From: Haloplanus aerogenes
GTDB taxonomy: Archaea; Halobacteriota; Halobacteria; Halobacteriales; Haloferacaceae
DNA: 64,000 nucleotides
Assembly: GCF_003856835.1 (NCBI RefSeq)
Contig: NZ_CP034145.1
Span: forward strand, 3,100,001-3,164,000
Direction: 5' to 3'
Both the position numbers and the translations under genes were made by a program. Positions within the stretch are counted from its first letter, which is position 1, and the number at the start of each line of letters is the position of its first letter. Under the pieces are notes generated by a model. It saw only the letters and a program-made list of their open reading frames with translations. It was not told the origin of the DNA and made no database searches. This document shows positions 29,490 to 38,264 of this stretch, in pieces.

Positions 29490-30464
29490 TTACTTCTCGA
29501 CCCGGAGCGCCTCCCACCCGTCGGCGTGACGCCGGTCCCCGTCGCGGGTCAGAAACAGCGCCGAGAGGTCGTCCCGGGCGCCGACGAACGCCGACGCCCG
29601 GTCGTCGTCCATCACGAACGCGGCGGTCGAGTAGGCGTCGGCCGTCTCCGCGTCGGGGGCGACGACGGTGACGCTCGTATCTTCCGTGGGCGACCGCCCG
29701 GTGTCGGGCGTGACGATGTGGTGGTTCGTGCGGTCGTCGTCGTAGTAGATGCGGTAGTCGCCGGAGGTGGCGACGCCGCCGCTTCCGAGGCGGAGTATCT
29801 CGGCGAGGCTGTCGCCGCGAGGGTTCTCGACGCCGACGCGCCACCGCCCGTCGTCGCCGCCGAAGGCCCGCACGTCGCCCCCGGCCTCGACGAGACCGGC
29901 GTCGACCCAGTCGCGGAGAGCGGCCACGCCGGCGTCGACCACCGCGCCCTTGGCGACGCCGTCGAGGGTGATCGGCGTGGGTGCCCGGAGCTCCGAGTCG
30001 TCGACCGTAATCGCGTCGAACGTCGCCGCGCCGACCCGTTCGCGGGCGTCCCGCGGGTGGTCGCGCCCGGATTCGTAGGCCGTCAGCACCGGGAGGACCG
30101 TGGGGTCGAACGCGCCGTCGGTCCGGTCGTAGATCCGTCGACAGCGACGGAGGAGGCCGACCAGTTCCGGCGACGGGTCCGCGAGAGCGCCCGCCGCGTT
30201 CAGCCGCGCCACCTCGCCGTCGGAGTCGTGTCGGGTGAACACCGACTCCAGCCGCGACATCTCTGCGAACGCGCGGTCGACGCCGAGTTCGGCCCGCTCC
30301 GGGTCCCGCGTGACCACCGTGACGGTCACGAGCGTCCCCATCATGAGCCGCGTGCTCCGCACCTCCGTGACCTCCCCGCGGACGAGGAGCGTCCGTCCGA
30401 GGAGGCCCGCGCCGGCGACGCCGCCGACAGCGGACAGGAACGACCGGCGGTCGAGTTCACGCAT
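29490..30464 (-). CDS. apbE: FAD:protein FMN transferase (ApbE), probably exported
   Basis: A 324-residue flavin transferase that attaches FMN from FAD to threonines of membrane flavoproteins. DGAFDPTVLPV, LDGVAKGAVVD, VEAGGDVRAFGG and HHIVTPDTG are family motifs. The N-terminus (MRELDRRSFLSAVGGVAGAG) has a twin-arginine signal, so it acts outside the membrane. The start at 30464 overlaps the end of the upstream NosR-like gene by 8 nt, and that protein carries the expected target motif, TGASVTT. The pair clearly works together. Confidence 0.92.
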   Translation of the reverse strand: MRELDRRSFLSAVGGVAGAGLLGRTLLVRGEVTEVRSTRLMMGTLVTVTVVTRDPERAELGVDRAFAEMSRLESVFTRHDSDGEVARLNAAGALADPSPELVGLLRRCRRIYDRTDGAFDPTVLPVLTAYESGRDHPRDARERVGAATFDAITVDDSELRAPTPITLDGVAKGAVVDAGVAALRDWVDAGLVEAGGDVRAFGGDDGRWRVGVENPRGDSLAEILRLGSGGVATSGDYRIYYDDDRTNHHIVTPDTGRSPTEDTSVTVVAPDAETADAYSTAAFVMDDDRASAFVGARDDLSALFLTRDGDRRHADGWEALRVEK

Positions 30465-32727
30465 CGTCGTCACCTCCCGTCTCGTCGGGCCAGCCCGCCC
30501 CCAAGCACGAACACGACGTGTCCGACTCCGAACACGCGCACGAGGTGCCGTGCGCGTCGTCCGAGGCATCGCCGTCTCCCGTCGACCGGCGGACCATGTC
30601 GACGATGGTCCCTTCGGGGATCAGGTCCGAACTCCCCTCGAACAGTTCCGTCTCGCCGCCGTCGGTCACGGCGCGTTCGGCCAGAATCCGCTGTTGTTCC
30701 GTCGTGCGGTCCTCGGGGCGGATGCGCTCGATGAGATGCGGGTCCTGCCACGCGTCGACCGTGATACCGTGTTCGTTGTCGTACTGGAGGACGACCGGAC
30801 AGCCGCCGGGGTCGTAGTAGTTGTCGACACAGACCGAACACTGGAAACACTGGAACCGGTCGATCGAGCCGTCGTCCTCGATGGCCTGAAACTCGCAGTC
30901 GGTCTGGCACTTCACGCAGTCGCCACAGAGGTCGTACCGCTGGATCGGCTTCCGCTGGAGGACGTTGCCGAGCGCCAACCCGGCGCCAAGCGGACAGATG
31001 TAGCGGCAGTACGGCCGGAACATGAACGCCCCCGAGACGATCAGAATCGCCGACCAGCCGATGTAGACGGGGTCGCTCACCAGCGAACTGTAGAAGGCGG
31101 CCTTGAACGGTTCGACCTTCGCCAGTTTCGCGCCGAAGTCAGTCGAGATGACGAACCCGATTACGATGGCGACGAAGAGCGGGTACCGAAGCTTCTCCAG
31201 TTTGACGTGGTACTCGCGTGGGAGTTCGTACGCCCACGGTGTCACCTTGTAGAGCAGTTCCGAGAGCGCGCCGAACGGACATATCCATCCGCAGAAGACG
31301 CCACGTCCCCACTTCGGGAGGACGAGGGCGATGCAGATGAACACGAGTGCGACGAGCGGCGCGGAGAAAAAGAGCGCCCACCGGAAGCCGCCGGTCGTCG
31401 CCCACGAGATGAGTTCGCGGACGAGGATGGCGATCTGCTGGGTGGTCGGCTGGGTCGGGTGGTACCAGCCGAGGAAGACGAGCGTCACGCCGAGCGTGCC
31501 GATCCGGAGGCGGTTGACCGTCACCCCCGCGTACCGGCAGATGCGCGAGCGGAACGCGAACACGCCGAGGATGCCGCCGAGGAAGAGGACGAGCGCGACG
31601 ACGGACCCCCAGATGTCCTCCCACGCCGACTCGACGGTGCCGACCCACGCCGGCAACGCCTGCGCGGCCGCGGCGTCGACCGGGTCGCGAACCGCCAGCC
31701 CACCGGGGCCGTAGGTGCGGCGGACGCGCTCGCCGCCGACGGTCAGATCGAGGACGAACGAACGGGACGTGTCGAGGCCGCGAACCACCAGCGCGGCGCT
31801 CCAGTCGACGCCCTCGACTCGCGTCTCGTGGACTGGCGGTGCGTACGACTGTGTCCACTGGTGGAGCCGAAGTCGGTCCGGGCGAGTAGTCGATCCGGGA
31901 CCGTCGAGGCCGACCCAGAGCACCGTCGCGTTGGCGGCGAGACTCGCGTTCGACTCGCCGAGCAGGCTCTGTCTGACGGGCGCCGCTTCGATTGGCGCCG
32001 CGTAGAGATCCAGCGATGCGGAGGCGTTGGGACCGTCCGTCGCCCCGGCGGTCCAGTGAGCGAGCGCCGTCCCACGACCGAGGTCACCGAGCGTCATGCG
32101 ACGATCGGTCGTCGTCTCGTTGGTCGCCGTCTCGTTCGCGGCCGCCGACTCATCGACCGCCGAGTCCGAGACGATACCCTTCTCCTCGGCCACGAGACGG
32201 GCCGAGCGCGTCACCGTCTCGATGGAGGCCCGCGTGGTCACGGACGCGCCAGTGAGGGCATCGACGTGGTATTCGCCGGACTCGGCGTCGCGGAGGGTGA
32301 CCTCCTCGGTGACGGACATACCGACCATCTGGTGGCTGAATCGGCGCAACCGCTGGATGGCGGAGAGGCGGTCGAAGAAGGGTTCGTGCTGTTCCACGAG
32401 TTCGATCCCGCGGATGGTGCCGTTGGTGTCGAGTGCCACTAGGAACTCGATGGGTTCGTTTCCGTAGCCCTCCACGTCAACCACGTTGCTCGTGAGGTAG
32501 ACGTAGCCCAGGAGTCGGCGCTCGCCGTCGACCTGTTCGTAGGCTTCGACTGTTCGATACGTCCCCGACGGCTCGGAGAAGGAGTCGGCGCCGGGATAGA
32601 CCTTCGAGAGACTCCGCTCCGAGAACGGGTCGTCGATCGTCGACCGGTCGACTGCGGCCACTGGTGCCGACATCGAGAGGACGAGCACCAGGGCGAACAC
32701 GACTGCGAGCCGTCGACCGTGCGTCAT
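30457..32727 (-). CDS. NosR/NirI-type membrane flavoprotein with polyferredoxin domains
   Basis: A 756-residue membrane protein. A signal peptide is followed by an outward-facing FMN-binding domain with DALTGASVTT (the ApbE target, about residues 155-165). A beta-rich extracytoplasmic region and about five or six membrane helices follow, bearing CGWICPFGALSELL and CRYICPLGAG motifs. Next come two cysteine clusters (CGDCVKCQTDC; CFQCSVCVDNYYDPGGCP) fit for 4Fe-4S centres. Relatives supply electrons to nitrous-oxide reductase. No nosZ, nosD or nosL is in the window. The last 30 residues are unusual, with CACSESDTSCSC. It is co-transcribed with apbE. Confidence 0.88.
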   Translation of the reverse strand: MTHGRRLAVVFALVLVLSMSAPVAAVDRSTIDDPFSERSLSKVYPGADSFSEPSGTYRTVEAYEQVDGERRLLGYVYLTSNVVDVEGYGNEPIEFLVALDTNGTIRGIELVEQHEPFFDRLSAIQRLRRFSHQMVGMSVTEEVTLRDAESGEYHVDALTGASVTTRASIETVTRSARLVAEEKGIVSDSAVDESAAANETATNETTTDRRMTLGDLGRGTALAHWTAGATDGPNASASLDLYAAPIEAAPVRQSLLGESNASLAANATVLWVGLDGPGSTTRPDRLRLHQWTQSYAPPVHETRVEGVDWSAALVVRGLDTSRSFVLDLTVGGERVRRTYGPGGLAVRDPVDAAAAQALPAWVGTVESAWEDIWGSVVALVLFLGGILGVFAFRSRICRYAGVTVNRLRIGTLGVTLVFLGWYHPTQPTTQQIAILVRELISWATTGGFRWALFFSAPLVALVFICIALVLPKWGRGVFCGWICPFGALSELLYKVTPWAYELPREYHVKLEKLRYPLFVAIVIGFVISTDFGAKLAKVEPFKAAFYSSLVSDPVYIGWSAILIVSGAFMFRPYCRYICPLGAGLALGNVLQRKPIQRYDLCGDCVKCQTDCEFQAIEDDGSIDRFQCFQCSVCVDNYYDPGGCPVVLQYDNEHGITVDAWQDPHLIERIRPEDRTTEQQRILAERAVTDGGETELFEGSSDLIPEGTIVDMVRRSTGDGDASDDAHGTSCACSESDTSCSCLGAGWPDETGGDDDA

Positions 32728-33023
32728 GGGTAGCGAGACGCCGTCGAACTGGCGCCGGAATCAGGCCGATATCCGCGTTCGAAAGACGGACTGGCGTGAG
32801 GTAAATCCGATCGCGAACGGGTTCGAACCGTCGCCTCGTCCGCGGGGACCGAACCGACTCGCGGCGGCGTCCGACACACCGTGCCGACGGGGACCGTTCC
32901 GACGTAACCGACAGAATTTGCCGTTGTCTCTGACACGATAGCCATCGTCACGCGATGGGTGTTAACTGTATGGGTCGAATCCTCCCGTTCGATAACGAGC
33001 CGGCGGGCGATCTGTCGACTGTA

Positions 33024-33560
33024 TCACCAGTCTCGGTGCGTCGTGACCGAGCGCACCACGTGGACGAGACGCGTTCCGAGAAGCACCGTCCCGAGAGCGA
33101 CCACGGCCCCGCCCACGGCGCTGGCGATCCACGGAACACTCGTCCCCGACGTGCCCGCGGCCGGCACGTGGAGCAGCGACGTGAGGGCGTTCATCGCCCC
33201 GAACGTGACGGGAACGCCGACGAGAAACGGCGCGCTCCACGCCATCATCGTCGTGGTAACGAGGTCCGGCCGCGACACCGACAGCCAGCGGTCGAGCGTG
33301 GCGGCCGCAACGAGCTGCGGGAGCAGACCGAGCAACAGAAACAGGCCGGCGGCGGCCGGCGCCTCGTCGTACAGAGCGAGGACGCCGAACCCCGTCACGC
33401 CGAGGAGCGCGAAGCCGTATCGAAACGGACCGGGCAGCCGGCCGGTTCGGCGGACCCACGCGTAGGCGGCGACGGTGGACAGCGTGGCGAGGACGGCGAT
33501 ACCGCCGAGCACCCCCAGCAGGGTGAGCGCGGCGAAGCCGGCACCGAGGCCATTCGACAT
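33024..33560 (-). CDS. Haloarchaeal membrane protein, unknown
   Basis: A 178-residue protein with about five hydrophobic helices (for example ALTLLGVLGGIAVLATLSTV, FGVLALYDEAPAAAGLFLLL, VGGAVVALGTVLLGTRLVHV). It starts MSNGLGAGF at 33560. A longer in-frame stretch upstream overlaps the neighbouring ligase and is not credible. It lies 34 nt after the glutamate-cysteine-ligase-like gene on the same strand and may be co-transcribed. The roughly 300 nt between its stop and the NosR-like start hold no gene I can support. No function assigned. Confidence 0.75.
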   Translation of the reverse strand: MSNGLGAGFAALTLLGVLGGIAVLATLSTVAAYAWVRRTGRLPGPFRYGFALLGVTGFGVLALYDEAPAAAGLFLLLGLLPQLVAAATLDRWLSVSRPDLVTTTMMAWSAPFLVGVPVTFGAMNALTSLLHVPAAGTSGTSVPWIASAVGGAVVALGTVLLGTRLVHVVRSVTTHRDW

Positions 33561-33594
33561 CGAATCAGGGTTCGGCCGGCCGGTGGATGATCCT

Positions 33595-35118
33595 TCACCA
33601 GTCAGCGAAGACCGTCTCGCCGCCAGCGCGGTCGAGATAGTCTCGCTGCATCGTCTCGATGGCCTCGGGCAGAGTCGCGCCGTCGTCGACGGCGTCGCGG
33701 ACACGCGCTTTCTTCCACGCGCTCGGAGCGGCCCCGTCGCGCCGGCGTTCGACCGGGTCGAGGTAGCTGTCGATCACGTCGTCGGCGATGCCGGCGTCCC
33801 GCAGGCCGCGGCGGGCGAACGCGAACACCTCGTCGTAGATGGTCTCGGGGTCAGCAGTCCGCTCGCCGTCGGCCGTCACCCACGCGAGGTCGGCGTCCGG
33901 TCCCCGGTCGACGGCGTCGTAGAAGCAGTCGCGCGCGGCCGTCCACGGCAGGTCGGTGAGCGGGTGGTCGGCGTCGATCAGTCCACGGAGGAGACCGACG
34001 ACGAGCACCTGCACCGAGACGGTGTCGCAGACGGTGGGCTGGGTCGGGAGCGGGCGGTACTCGATACGGAGCGACGCGCCCGCGTGTTCGGTGCCGACGG
34101 GTTGCCCGCCGATCACGCCACGCACCCACCGCCAGTGGACGCCTCGCTTGTGGTCGTACTCCCGGATCGTCGAGCGGTAGTCGTCGGGGTCGCCCGGACC
34201 GTCCGCGAGGACGGGCGCGTACGTCTCGTCTTCGACAACCCGGTCCACCACGTCCGTCGCGCGGTCGAGGTCCGACGGGAACCGAACCTTGCCTTCGCCC
34301 CGCGGCGCCCCGGCGTTGATGCTCTTCTCGAAGACGTGGATTCGGAGTTCGTGGGGCGTCGCCGGGATCACGTCGGGGTCGTCGTCGTAGCAGTCCGCCG
34401 GGAGAAACGGGGAGTTGCTCGTCAGCGCGAGGATCGGGCCCGCCGTCCGCAACGCGGCGTTGAAGTACGCAGGGAACGCGTCCACGTCCGGAATCTGGAG
34501 GTGTGGCTGGATCGACGTGGCGAGCGATTCGGCGAGAATCGTCGGGTAAGAGAGGGTCGCACCGGGCACGTCGAGCGTGATCCGACCGCCGCTCCGCTCC
34601 AGAATCTCGTTGTCGAGGGCGACGTAGCGCGGGTGGTGGCGCATGTTCTCGGCGACGGTCACCCCGTCCCGCTTCTCGATTCCACCGAGATAGGCGTCGG
34701 TTCCTCCCACGGGTGGGATGGTCCACATCGCGTCGAGGGCGGGCGCGAGGTCCTCCGCGGCGAGCGCGTCGATCGCCGCCGAGACGTTCGCGTCGATCCG
34801 GTCGGCCTGCTCGGCCACGCCCGCGGCGTCGAACACCGTCGCCGTGGAGTTGACCTCCAGATTGTGGACGCCGAGTTCCTTCGCACAGCCGCCGCGCTCG
34901 AAGACGCGTTCGGGGATCCGCGCCAGGCGGCCGTCCGTATCGACGGCGTACGCCTCCAGTTCCATCCCGACCGCGAACTCGTCGGTGTCGAGCCGGCCGG
35001 ATCGGATGTCGTCGCGGATGCGCTCGGCCTGGTCGCGCACCCGGCGGTCGAACGTCTCGCGGACCTCGGGATCGGTCGATCGCTCGACGGCGGCGACGAG
35101 GTCGGTCTCGTCGCCCAT
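33595..35118 (-). CDS. Glutamate-cysteine ligase-like protein (GCS2 family)
   Basis: A 507-residue enzyme of the glutamate-cysteine ligase 2 fold. AVGMELEAYAVD is the opening active-site strand, NLEVNST and RHHPRYVALDNE are conserved inner segments, and the C-terminal part has EYRPLPTQPT. Haloarchaea use gamma-glutamylcysteine as their main small thiol, so thiol synthesis is the natural reading. Another carboxylate-amine ligase activity is possible, since the protein is longer than typical haloarchaeal GshA. It starts at the last base of the PspA stop (1-nt overlap), implying coupled translation with a membrane-stress protein. Confidence 0.75.
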   Translation of the reverse strand: MGDETDLVAAVERSTDPEVRETFDRRVRDQAERIRDDIRSGRLDTDEFAVGMELEAYAVDTDGRLARIPERVFERGGCAKELGVHNLEVNSTATVFDAAGVAEQADRIDANVSAAIDALAAEDLAPALDAMWTIPPVGGTDAYLGGIEKRDGVTVAENMRHHPRYVALDNEILERSGGRITLDVPGATLSYPTILAESLATSIQPHLQIPDVDAFPAYFNAALRTAGPILALTSNSPFLPADCYDDDPDVIPATPHELRIHVFEKSINAGAPRGEGKVRFPSDLDRATDVVDRVVEDETYAPVLADGPGDPDDYRSTIREYDHKRGVHWRWVRGVIGGQPVGTEHAGASLRIEYRPLPTQPTVCDTVSVQVLVVGLLRGLIDADHPLTDLPWTAARDCFYDAVDRGPDADLAWVTADGERTADPETIYDEVFAFARRGLRDAGIADDVIDSYLDPVERRRDGAAPSAWKKARVRDAVDDGATLPEAIETMQRDYLDRAGGETVFADW

Positions 35119-35909
35119 CAGGCCGACTCCTCGTCCTCTTCTTCGCGCAACTCGTCGAGTTCGGCTTCGATGTCGGTGGCGGCCGGTTCGGACGCGGTGT
35201 CAGAACCGCTCGACTCTCCCATCTCCGCTTTCAGCGTCTCCAGTTCGGCGTCCACCTCACTCGACGTTCGCCCGGTCTCTAGCTGGCGGTCGATCTCGTC
35301 CTGATCCGAGAGGGCGTCCTCGAACGCGCCCGTCTCCTGCAGTTCGTCCATCGCCGCCGCGCGGGCCTCCATCTCGTCGGTTCGCTCCTCGGCACGCTCC
35401 AACGCCCGACTCACGTCGCCCATCTCGTCGCCGACGCCGCTCATCGCCTCCGAGACGCGGGTCGACGCCTCCGCCGCCTCGTAGCGCGCCTTCATCGTCT
35501 CCTTTTTGGTGCGGAACTCCTCGATCCGGCGCTGGAGTTCGTTTTTCTTCTCCACCAGATCGTCCTGCGTGGACTGGAGGTCAGCGATCTGGTCCTCCAG
35601 CTCCTCGATCTGGTTCATCTTCTCCTTTTTCTTCTCTAACGCCCGCCGCGCCAGGTCGTCGCGGTCCTGTCGCACCGCCTCCCGTGCCTGCTCGTTGTGT
35701 TTGTCGACGTTCTCCTCCAGCCGCCGCTTCTGAATCTCCAGTCGCTTCTTCTGGGTCGTCAGATCGGCGATGCCCTGTTTGACCTCCTGCAGTTCGTCGC
35801 GCATCCGCTCGTAGGAGTAGTCGAGCGTCTCCGTCGGGTCCTCGGCCCGATTCAGGAGGGCGTTGAGCTTCGACCGGACGACGTAGGAGGCCCGCGAGAG
35901 TATTCCCAT
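35118..35909 (-). CDS. pspA: PspA/IM30-family membrane-associated protein
   Basis: A 263-residue, almost wholly helical coiled-coil protein of the PspA/Vipp1 (ESCRT-III-like) family, which coats and protects the membrane inner face. It begins MGILSRASYVVRSKLNALLNRAEDP, the usual amphipathic N-terminus. Long coiled coils fill residues about 30-220, and an acidic tail rich in E and D ends the protein. It is expressed from its own promoter and is translationally coupled to the ligase-like gene that follows. A role in membrane or salt stress is inferred from the family. Confidence 0.9.
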   Translation of the reverse strand: MGILSRASYVVRSKLNALLNRAEDPTETLDYSYERMRDELQEVKQGIADLTTQKKRLEIQKRRLEENVDKHNEQAREAVRQDRDDLARRALEKKKEKMNQIEELEDQIADLQSTQDDLVEKKNELQRRIEEFRTKKETMKARYEAAEASTRVSEAMSGVGDEMGDVSRALERAEERTDEMEARAAAMDELQETGAFEDALSDQDEIDRQLETGRTSSEVDAELETLKAEMGESSGSDTASEPAATDIEAELDELREEEDEESA

Positions 35910-35966
35910 ACCCCTCCGTTTGGGACGCGAGGCTTAAAATCTCACCCGCCGGGGAGCGACAGGATT

Positions 35967-36584
35967 GTGCCCCCGCACGGCGTAGCGGCCGGCGTGCCGA
36001 CCGAACGCCTCGCCCTCCCCGGCGGCCGCGACGTGCGCGCGAGTCTCGATACGAACGGCCAAGCCGACGCCGTCCTCGTCGCCTGCCCGCCCCACCCACA
36101 ACACGGCGGCACCCGGCACGACGGCCGCCTGACCGCCGTCAGCGACGCGCTTCCCCCCCGTACCGACTGCCTCCGCTTCGACTACGGCCCGTGGGACGAG
36201 GGGCGAGGGGAGCGAACCGACGCCGAAAGCGCGGTGGAATGGGCCGCCGAGCGATACGACCGAGTGGGTCTCTTCGGCTACAGTTTCGGCGGCGGCATCG
36301 CCCTCCGTGTCGCTAGCGAGGCGGACGTAGTTGCCGTCGCTGCCCTCTCACCGATGGCGCAACTGGAAGACGGAACGGACGTGGCCGCCGCCGTCGGGCG
36401 GATCGGCGTACCGCTGTGGATCGGGTACGGGACCCGAGACGACACCGTCGACGCCGAGCGTGTCGCCGCGGCGGCCCGCGATCACGGCGCCACCGTCGAG
36501 ACGTTCGCCGCCGATCACTTCTTCGTCGGACAGGAGTCGCAGGTGGGCGAGCGGGTGGCGGCGTTCGTCGAGAACACGCTGTGA
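35967..36584 (+). CDS. Small alpha/beta hydrolase
   Basis: A 205-residue alpha/beta hydrolase lacking a lid. The nucleophile elbow is GYSFGG (LFGYSFGGGIAL), and a late Asp (TRDDTVD) and His (ADHFFVG) complete a likely catalytic triad. Start codons are GTG: 35967 gives MPPHGVAAG, and 35994 would start closer to LALPGGRDVRASL, where similarity to relatives begins; either may be used. Divergent from pspA. The substrate is unknown; esters or short peptides are typical. Confidence 0.83.
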   Translation: MPPHGVAAGVPTERLALPGGRDVRASLDTNGQADAVLVACPPHPQHGGTRHDGRLTAVSDALPPRTDCLRFDYGPWDEGRGERTDAESAVEWAAERYDRVGLFGYSFGGGIALRVASEADVVAVAALSPMAQLEDGTDVAAAVGRIGVPLWIGYGTRDDTVDAERVAAAARDHGATVETFAADHFFVGQESQVGERVAAFVENTL

Positions 36585-36617
36585 GGGCTTTTGTCCGCCG
36601 GAGCCGTACGTGTTCAC

Positions 36618-37139
36618 GTGCGACGGTACACTCGCCGACGTGTGGTGACCGGTGCGGCGGCCCTCGGTGTCGGGGTCGCAGGGTGTGCGGGAGACGGCGG
36701 ATCGGCGGCCGAGGGCGACGACACCGCCGAGACGACGCCGACGGTGACCGATACCGAATCCGACTCGGCCGCCCTCGACCTCCGTGAGGCGAACGTCGTC
36801 GCCGTCGAACTCGACCGCCGCGACGACGGCACCCGGTTCGACGTGACGCTCCACCACGACGACGACGGCGAAGCGGGGTACGCAAACTGGTGGCAGGTCG
36901 AGACGCTCGCCGGCGAGCGACTGGGGCGGCGTGACCTCCTGCACGCCCACGGCACCCGCGAGTTCACACGCTCGGCGACGGTGTCAGTGCCCGACGACAC
37001 GACCTGCGTCGTCGTCCGCGGCCACGATCAGACGCACGGCTACGGCGGGCAGGCGATGCTCGTGAACGTGGAGACAGGGGCGACGACGGCCGTTCGACAG
37101 GGGAGCGATCGGCTGTCGATGGCCGACCGGGAGTGCTGA
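36618..37139 (+). CDS. Tat-exported lipoprotein, unknown
   Basis: A 173-residue protein starting at GTG. MRRYTRRRVVTGAAALGVGVAGC combines twin arginines with a lipobox, so it should be a Tat lipoprotein on the cell surface. After a threonine/glutamate-rich linker, the domain has NVVAVELDRRDDGTRFDVTLHHDDD and CVVVRGHDQTHGYGGQAMLVN. It looks like a compact beta sandwich with no clear family. It follows the hydrolase by 33 nt, so co-expression is likely. Its stop lies 1 nt from the convergent membrane protein's stop. Confidence 0.75.
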   Translation: MRRYTRRRVVTGAAALGVGVAGCAGDGGSAAEGDDTAETTPTVTDTESDSAALDLREANVVAVELDRRDDGTRFDVTLHHDDDGEAGYANWWQVETLAGERLGRRDLLHAHGTREFTRSATVSVPDDTTCVVVRGHDQTHGYGGQAMLVNVETGATTAVRQGSDRLSMADREC

Positions 37140-37140
37140 G

Positions 37141-37368
37141 TTACTCCTCCCGTTCCTGCTGATTGAGCTTCAGGTACGCGGCGAACCCGAGAATGGTCGC
37201 CGGCCACAGCCCGACGAACTGTCCTTTCTGTTCGTCGCCGCGCACGTAGTAGTAGTACAGCGCGAGGGCGACGGAGCCGATGGAGGCCATCCCCGCCGGC
37301 CCGAGACCGCTCGCTTCGAGTTCGTTCGCCAGTGCGTTCGTCTCGTCGGTCTCCGAAGTCGAGCTCAC
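37141..37368 (-). CDS. Small membrane protein starting at GTG
   Basis: A 75-residue protein with two helices (MASIGSVALALYYYY and VGLWPATILGFAAYLKL) and an acidic N-terminus (SSTSETDETNALANELEA). Start choice: GTG at 37368 lies 26 nt after a TATA-like box (minus GATATATGTC, 37388-37397), the standard leaderless spacing. An upstream ATG at 37392 would fall inside that box. Function unknown. Confidence 0.72.
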   Translation of the reverse strand: MSSTSETDETNALANELEASGLGPAGMASIGSVALALYYYYVRGDEQKGQFVGLWPATILGFAAYLKLNQQEREE

Positions 37369-37436
37369 ACATATTAGTTGGATTGCAGACATATATCATC
37401 GGCCACCCCACAAAGAGGGTGACGACGGCACGCCGC

Positions 37437-37934
37437 TCAATCGCTCTCGTCGTCCTCGTGTTCCGCTTCGTGTTCCTCGATCGACTCCCAGAGGACACAC
37501 CAGTCGGCCGGATCGACGTACCCCTCGACCTTGGCGCAGGCGCCGAAGCCGTCGCCATTCTTGTCGGGGATGTACTCCGCGCAGTTGCCACAGTCTTCGC
37601 CCGGTTCGGCGGACCCGGCCTCGACGGCCGCCTCGGCCTCCTGAAACGACACGTCCTCCTTCCGTGCCAGTTGGTCGGGGTCCCGCCGCTCCTCCGCCTG
37701 TGAGAGCGCCGTCCGGTACGGTTCCGGAACCGGCCCGTGTTCGAACTCCTCCTCCGAGACGCCCTCGGGGCGTTCCTCCTCGTGGTCGTCTTCTTCGTCC
37801 GCCACCTCCGTCGCCGTCGGCGTGGCTCCACCCCCACCGTCACCCCCGACGCAGCCCGCGATCCCACCGAGACCGGCCGCACCCACAAGCCGGAGGAATC
37901 GCCGCCGCGTGTTGGCTATCAGTCCCACATTCAC
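37437..37934 (-). CDS. HiPIP-like high-potential iron-sulfur protein, Tat-exported
   Basis: A 165-residue protein whose C-terminal 60 residues match the high-potential iron-sulfur protein layout: Cys-x2-Cys-x14-Cys-x12-Cys, in CGNCAEYIPDKNGDGFGAC and YVDPADWCVLWE. A twin-arginine plus lipobox signal (TRRRFLRLVGAAGLGGIAGC) exports it. A long acidic linker follows. HiPIPs are soluble electron carriers best known from purple bacteria and are uncommon in archaea. GTG at 37934 (or 37928) is the start, about 30 nt from the TATA-like AAATATAGTC at 37962-37971. No partner reductase is adjacent. Confidence 0.78.
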   Translation of the reverse strand: MNVGLIANTRRRFLRLVGAAGLGGIAGCVGGDGGGGATPTATEVADEEDDHEEERPEGVSEEEFEHGPVPEPYRTALSQAEERRDPDQLARKEDVSFQEAEAAVEAGSAEPGEDCGNCAEYIPDKNGDGFGACAKVEGYVDPADWCVLWESIEEHEAEHEDDESD

Positions 37935-38066
37935 AGATAATATCCTGCTACGTGTTAACGTGACTATATTTCTCGCAGTGTGATAATCTCCTGCGATGCG
38001 GTCGAATTTTACCCGCGGTACGGCCTCGGCGCAACGCCCATTGCCCTCGATACGTGATATGGTATC

Positions 38067-38243
38067 ATGCCTATCCATCAGGGGTACGAACAGCACGAGG
38101 GCGAACGTATGGGGTACTACCAGTGGGGCGACTCGGGAACGAAGTATTACTACACGCCCGGCAACGAGACGGCGCGGAAGCGCGCGAAGACGAAAGCGGA
38201 GAACCAGCAGGCTGCGGCGCACGCGAGCGGGTACGAGGAGTGA
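38067..38243 (+). CDS. Small basic YYQWGDSG-type protein, unknown
   Basis: A 58-residue protein: MPIHQGYEQHEGERMGYYQW at the start, GDSGTKYYYTPGNETARKRA next, then a lysine/alanine-rich helix ending ASGYEE. Its composition is unusual for this genome: many Tyr, Gln and Lys. An internal ATG (MGYYQWGD) could serve as an alternative start giving 44 residues. Third-position bias supports coding, and a similar small protein is, to my memory, conserved in haloarchaea. Function unknown. Confidence 0.6.
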   Translation: MPIHQGYEQHEGERMGYYQWGDSGTKYYYTPGNETARKRAKTKAENQQAAAHASGYEE

Positions 38244-38264
38244 TCTGGGGCGCCGTTCGTCCTA

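Noticed and set aside
30235-32442. A 735-codon plus-strand frame opposite the NosR-like gene
   Set aside because: Antisense shadow; no recognisable motifs, while the minus strand has all NosR-type motifs.
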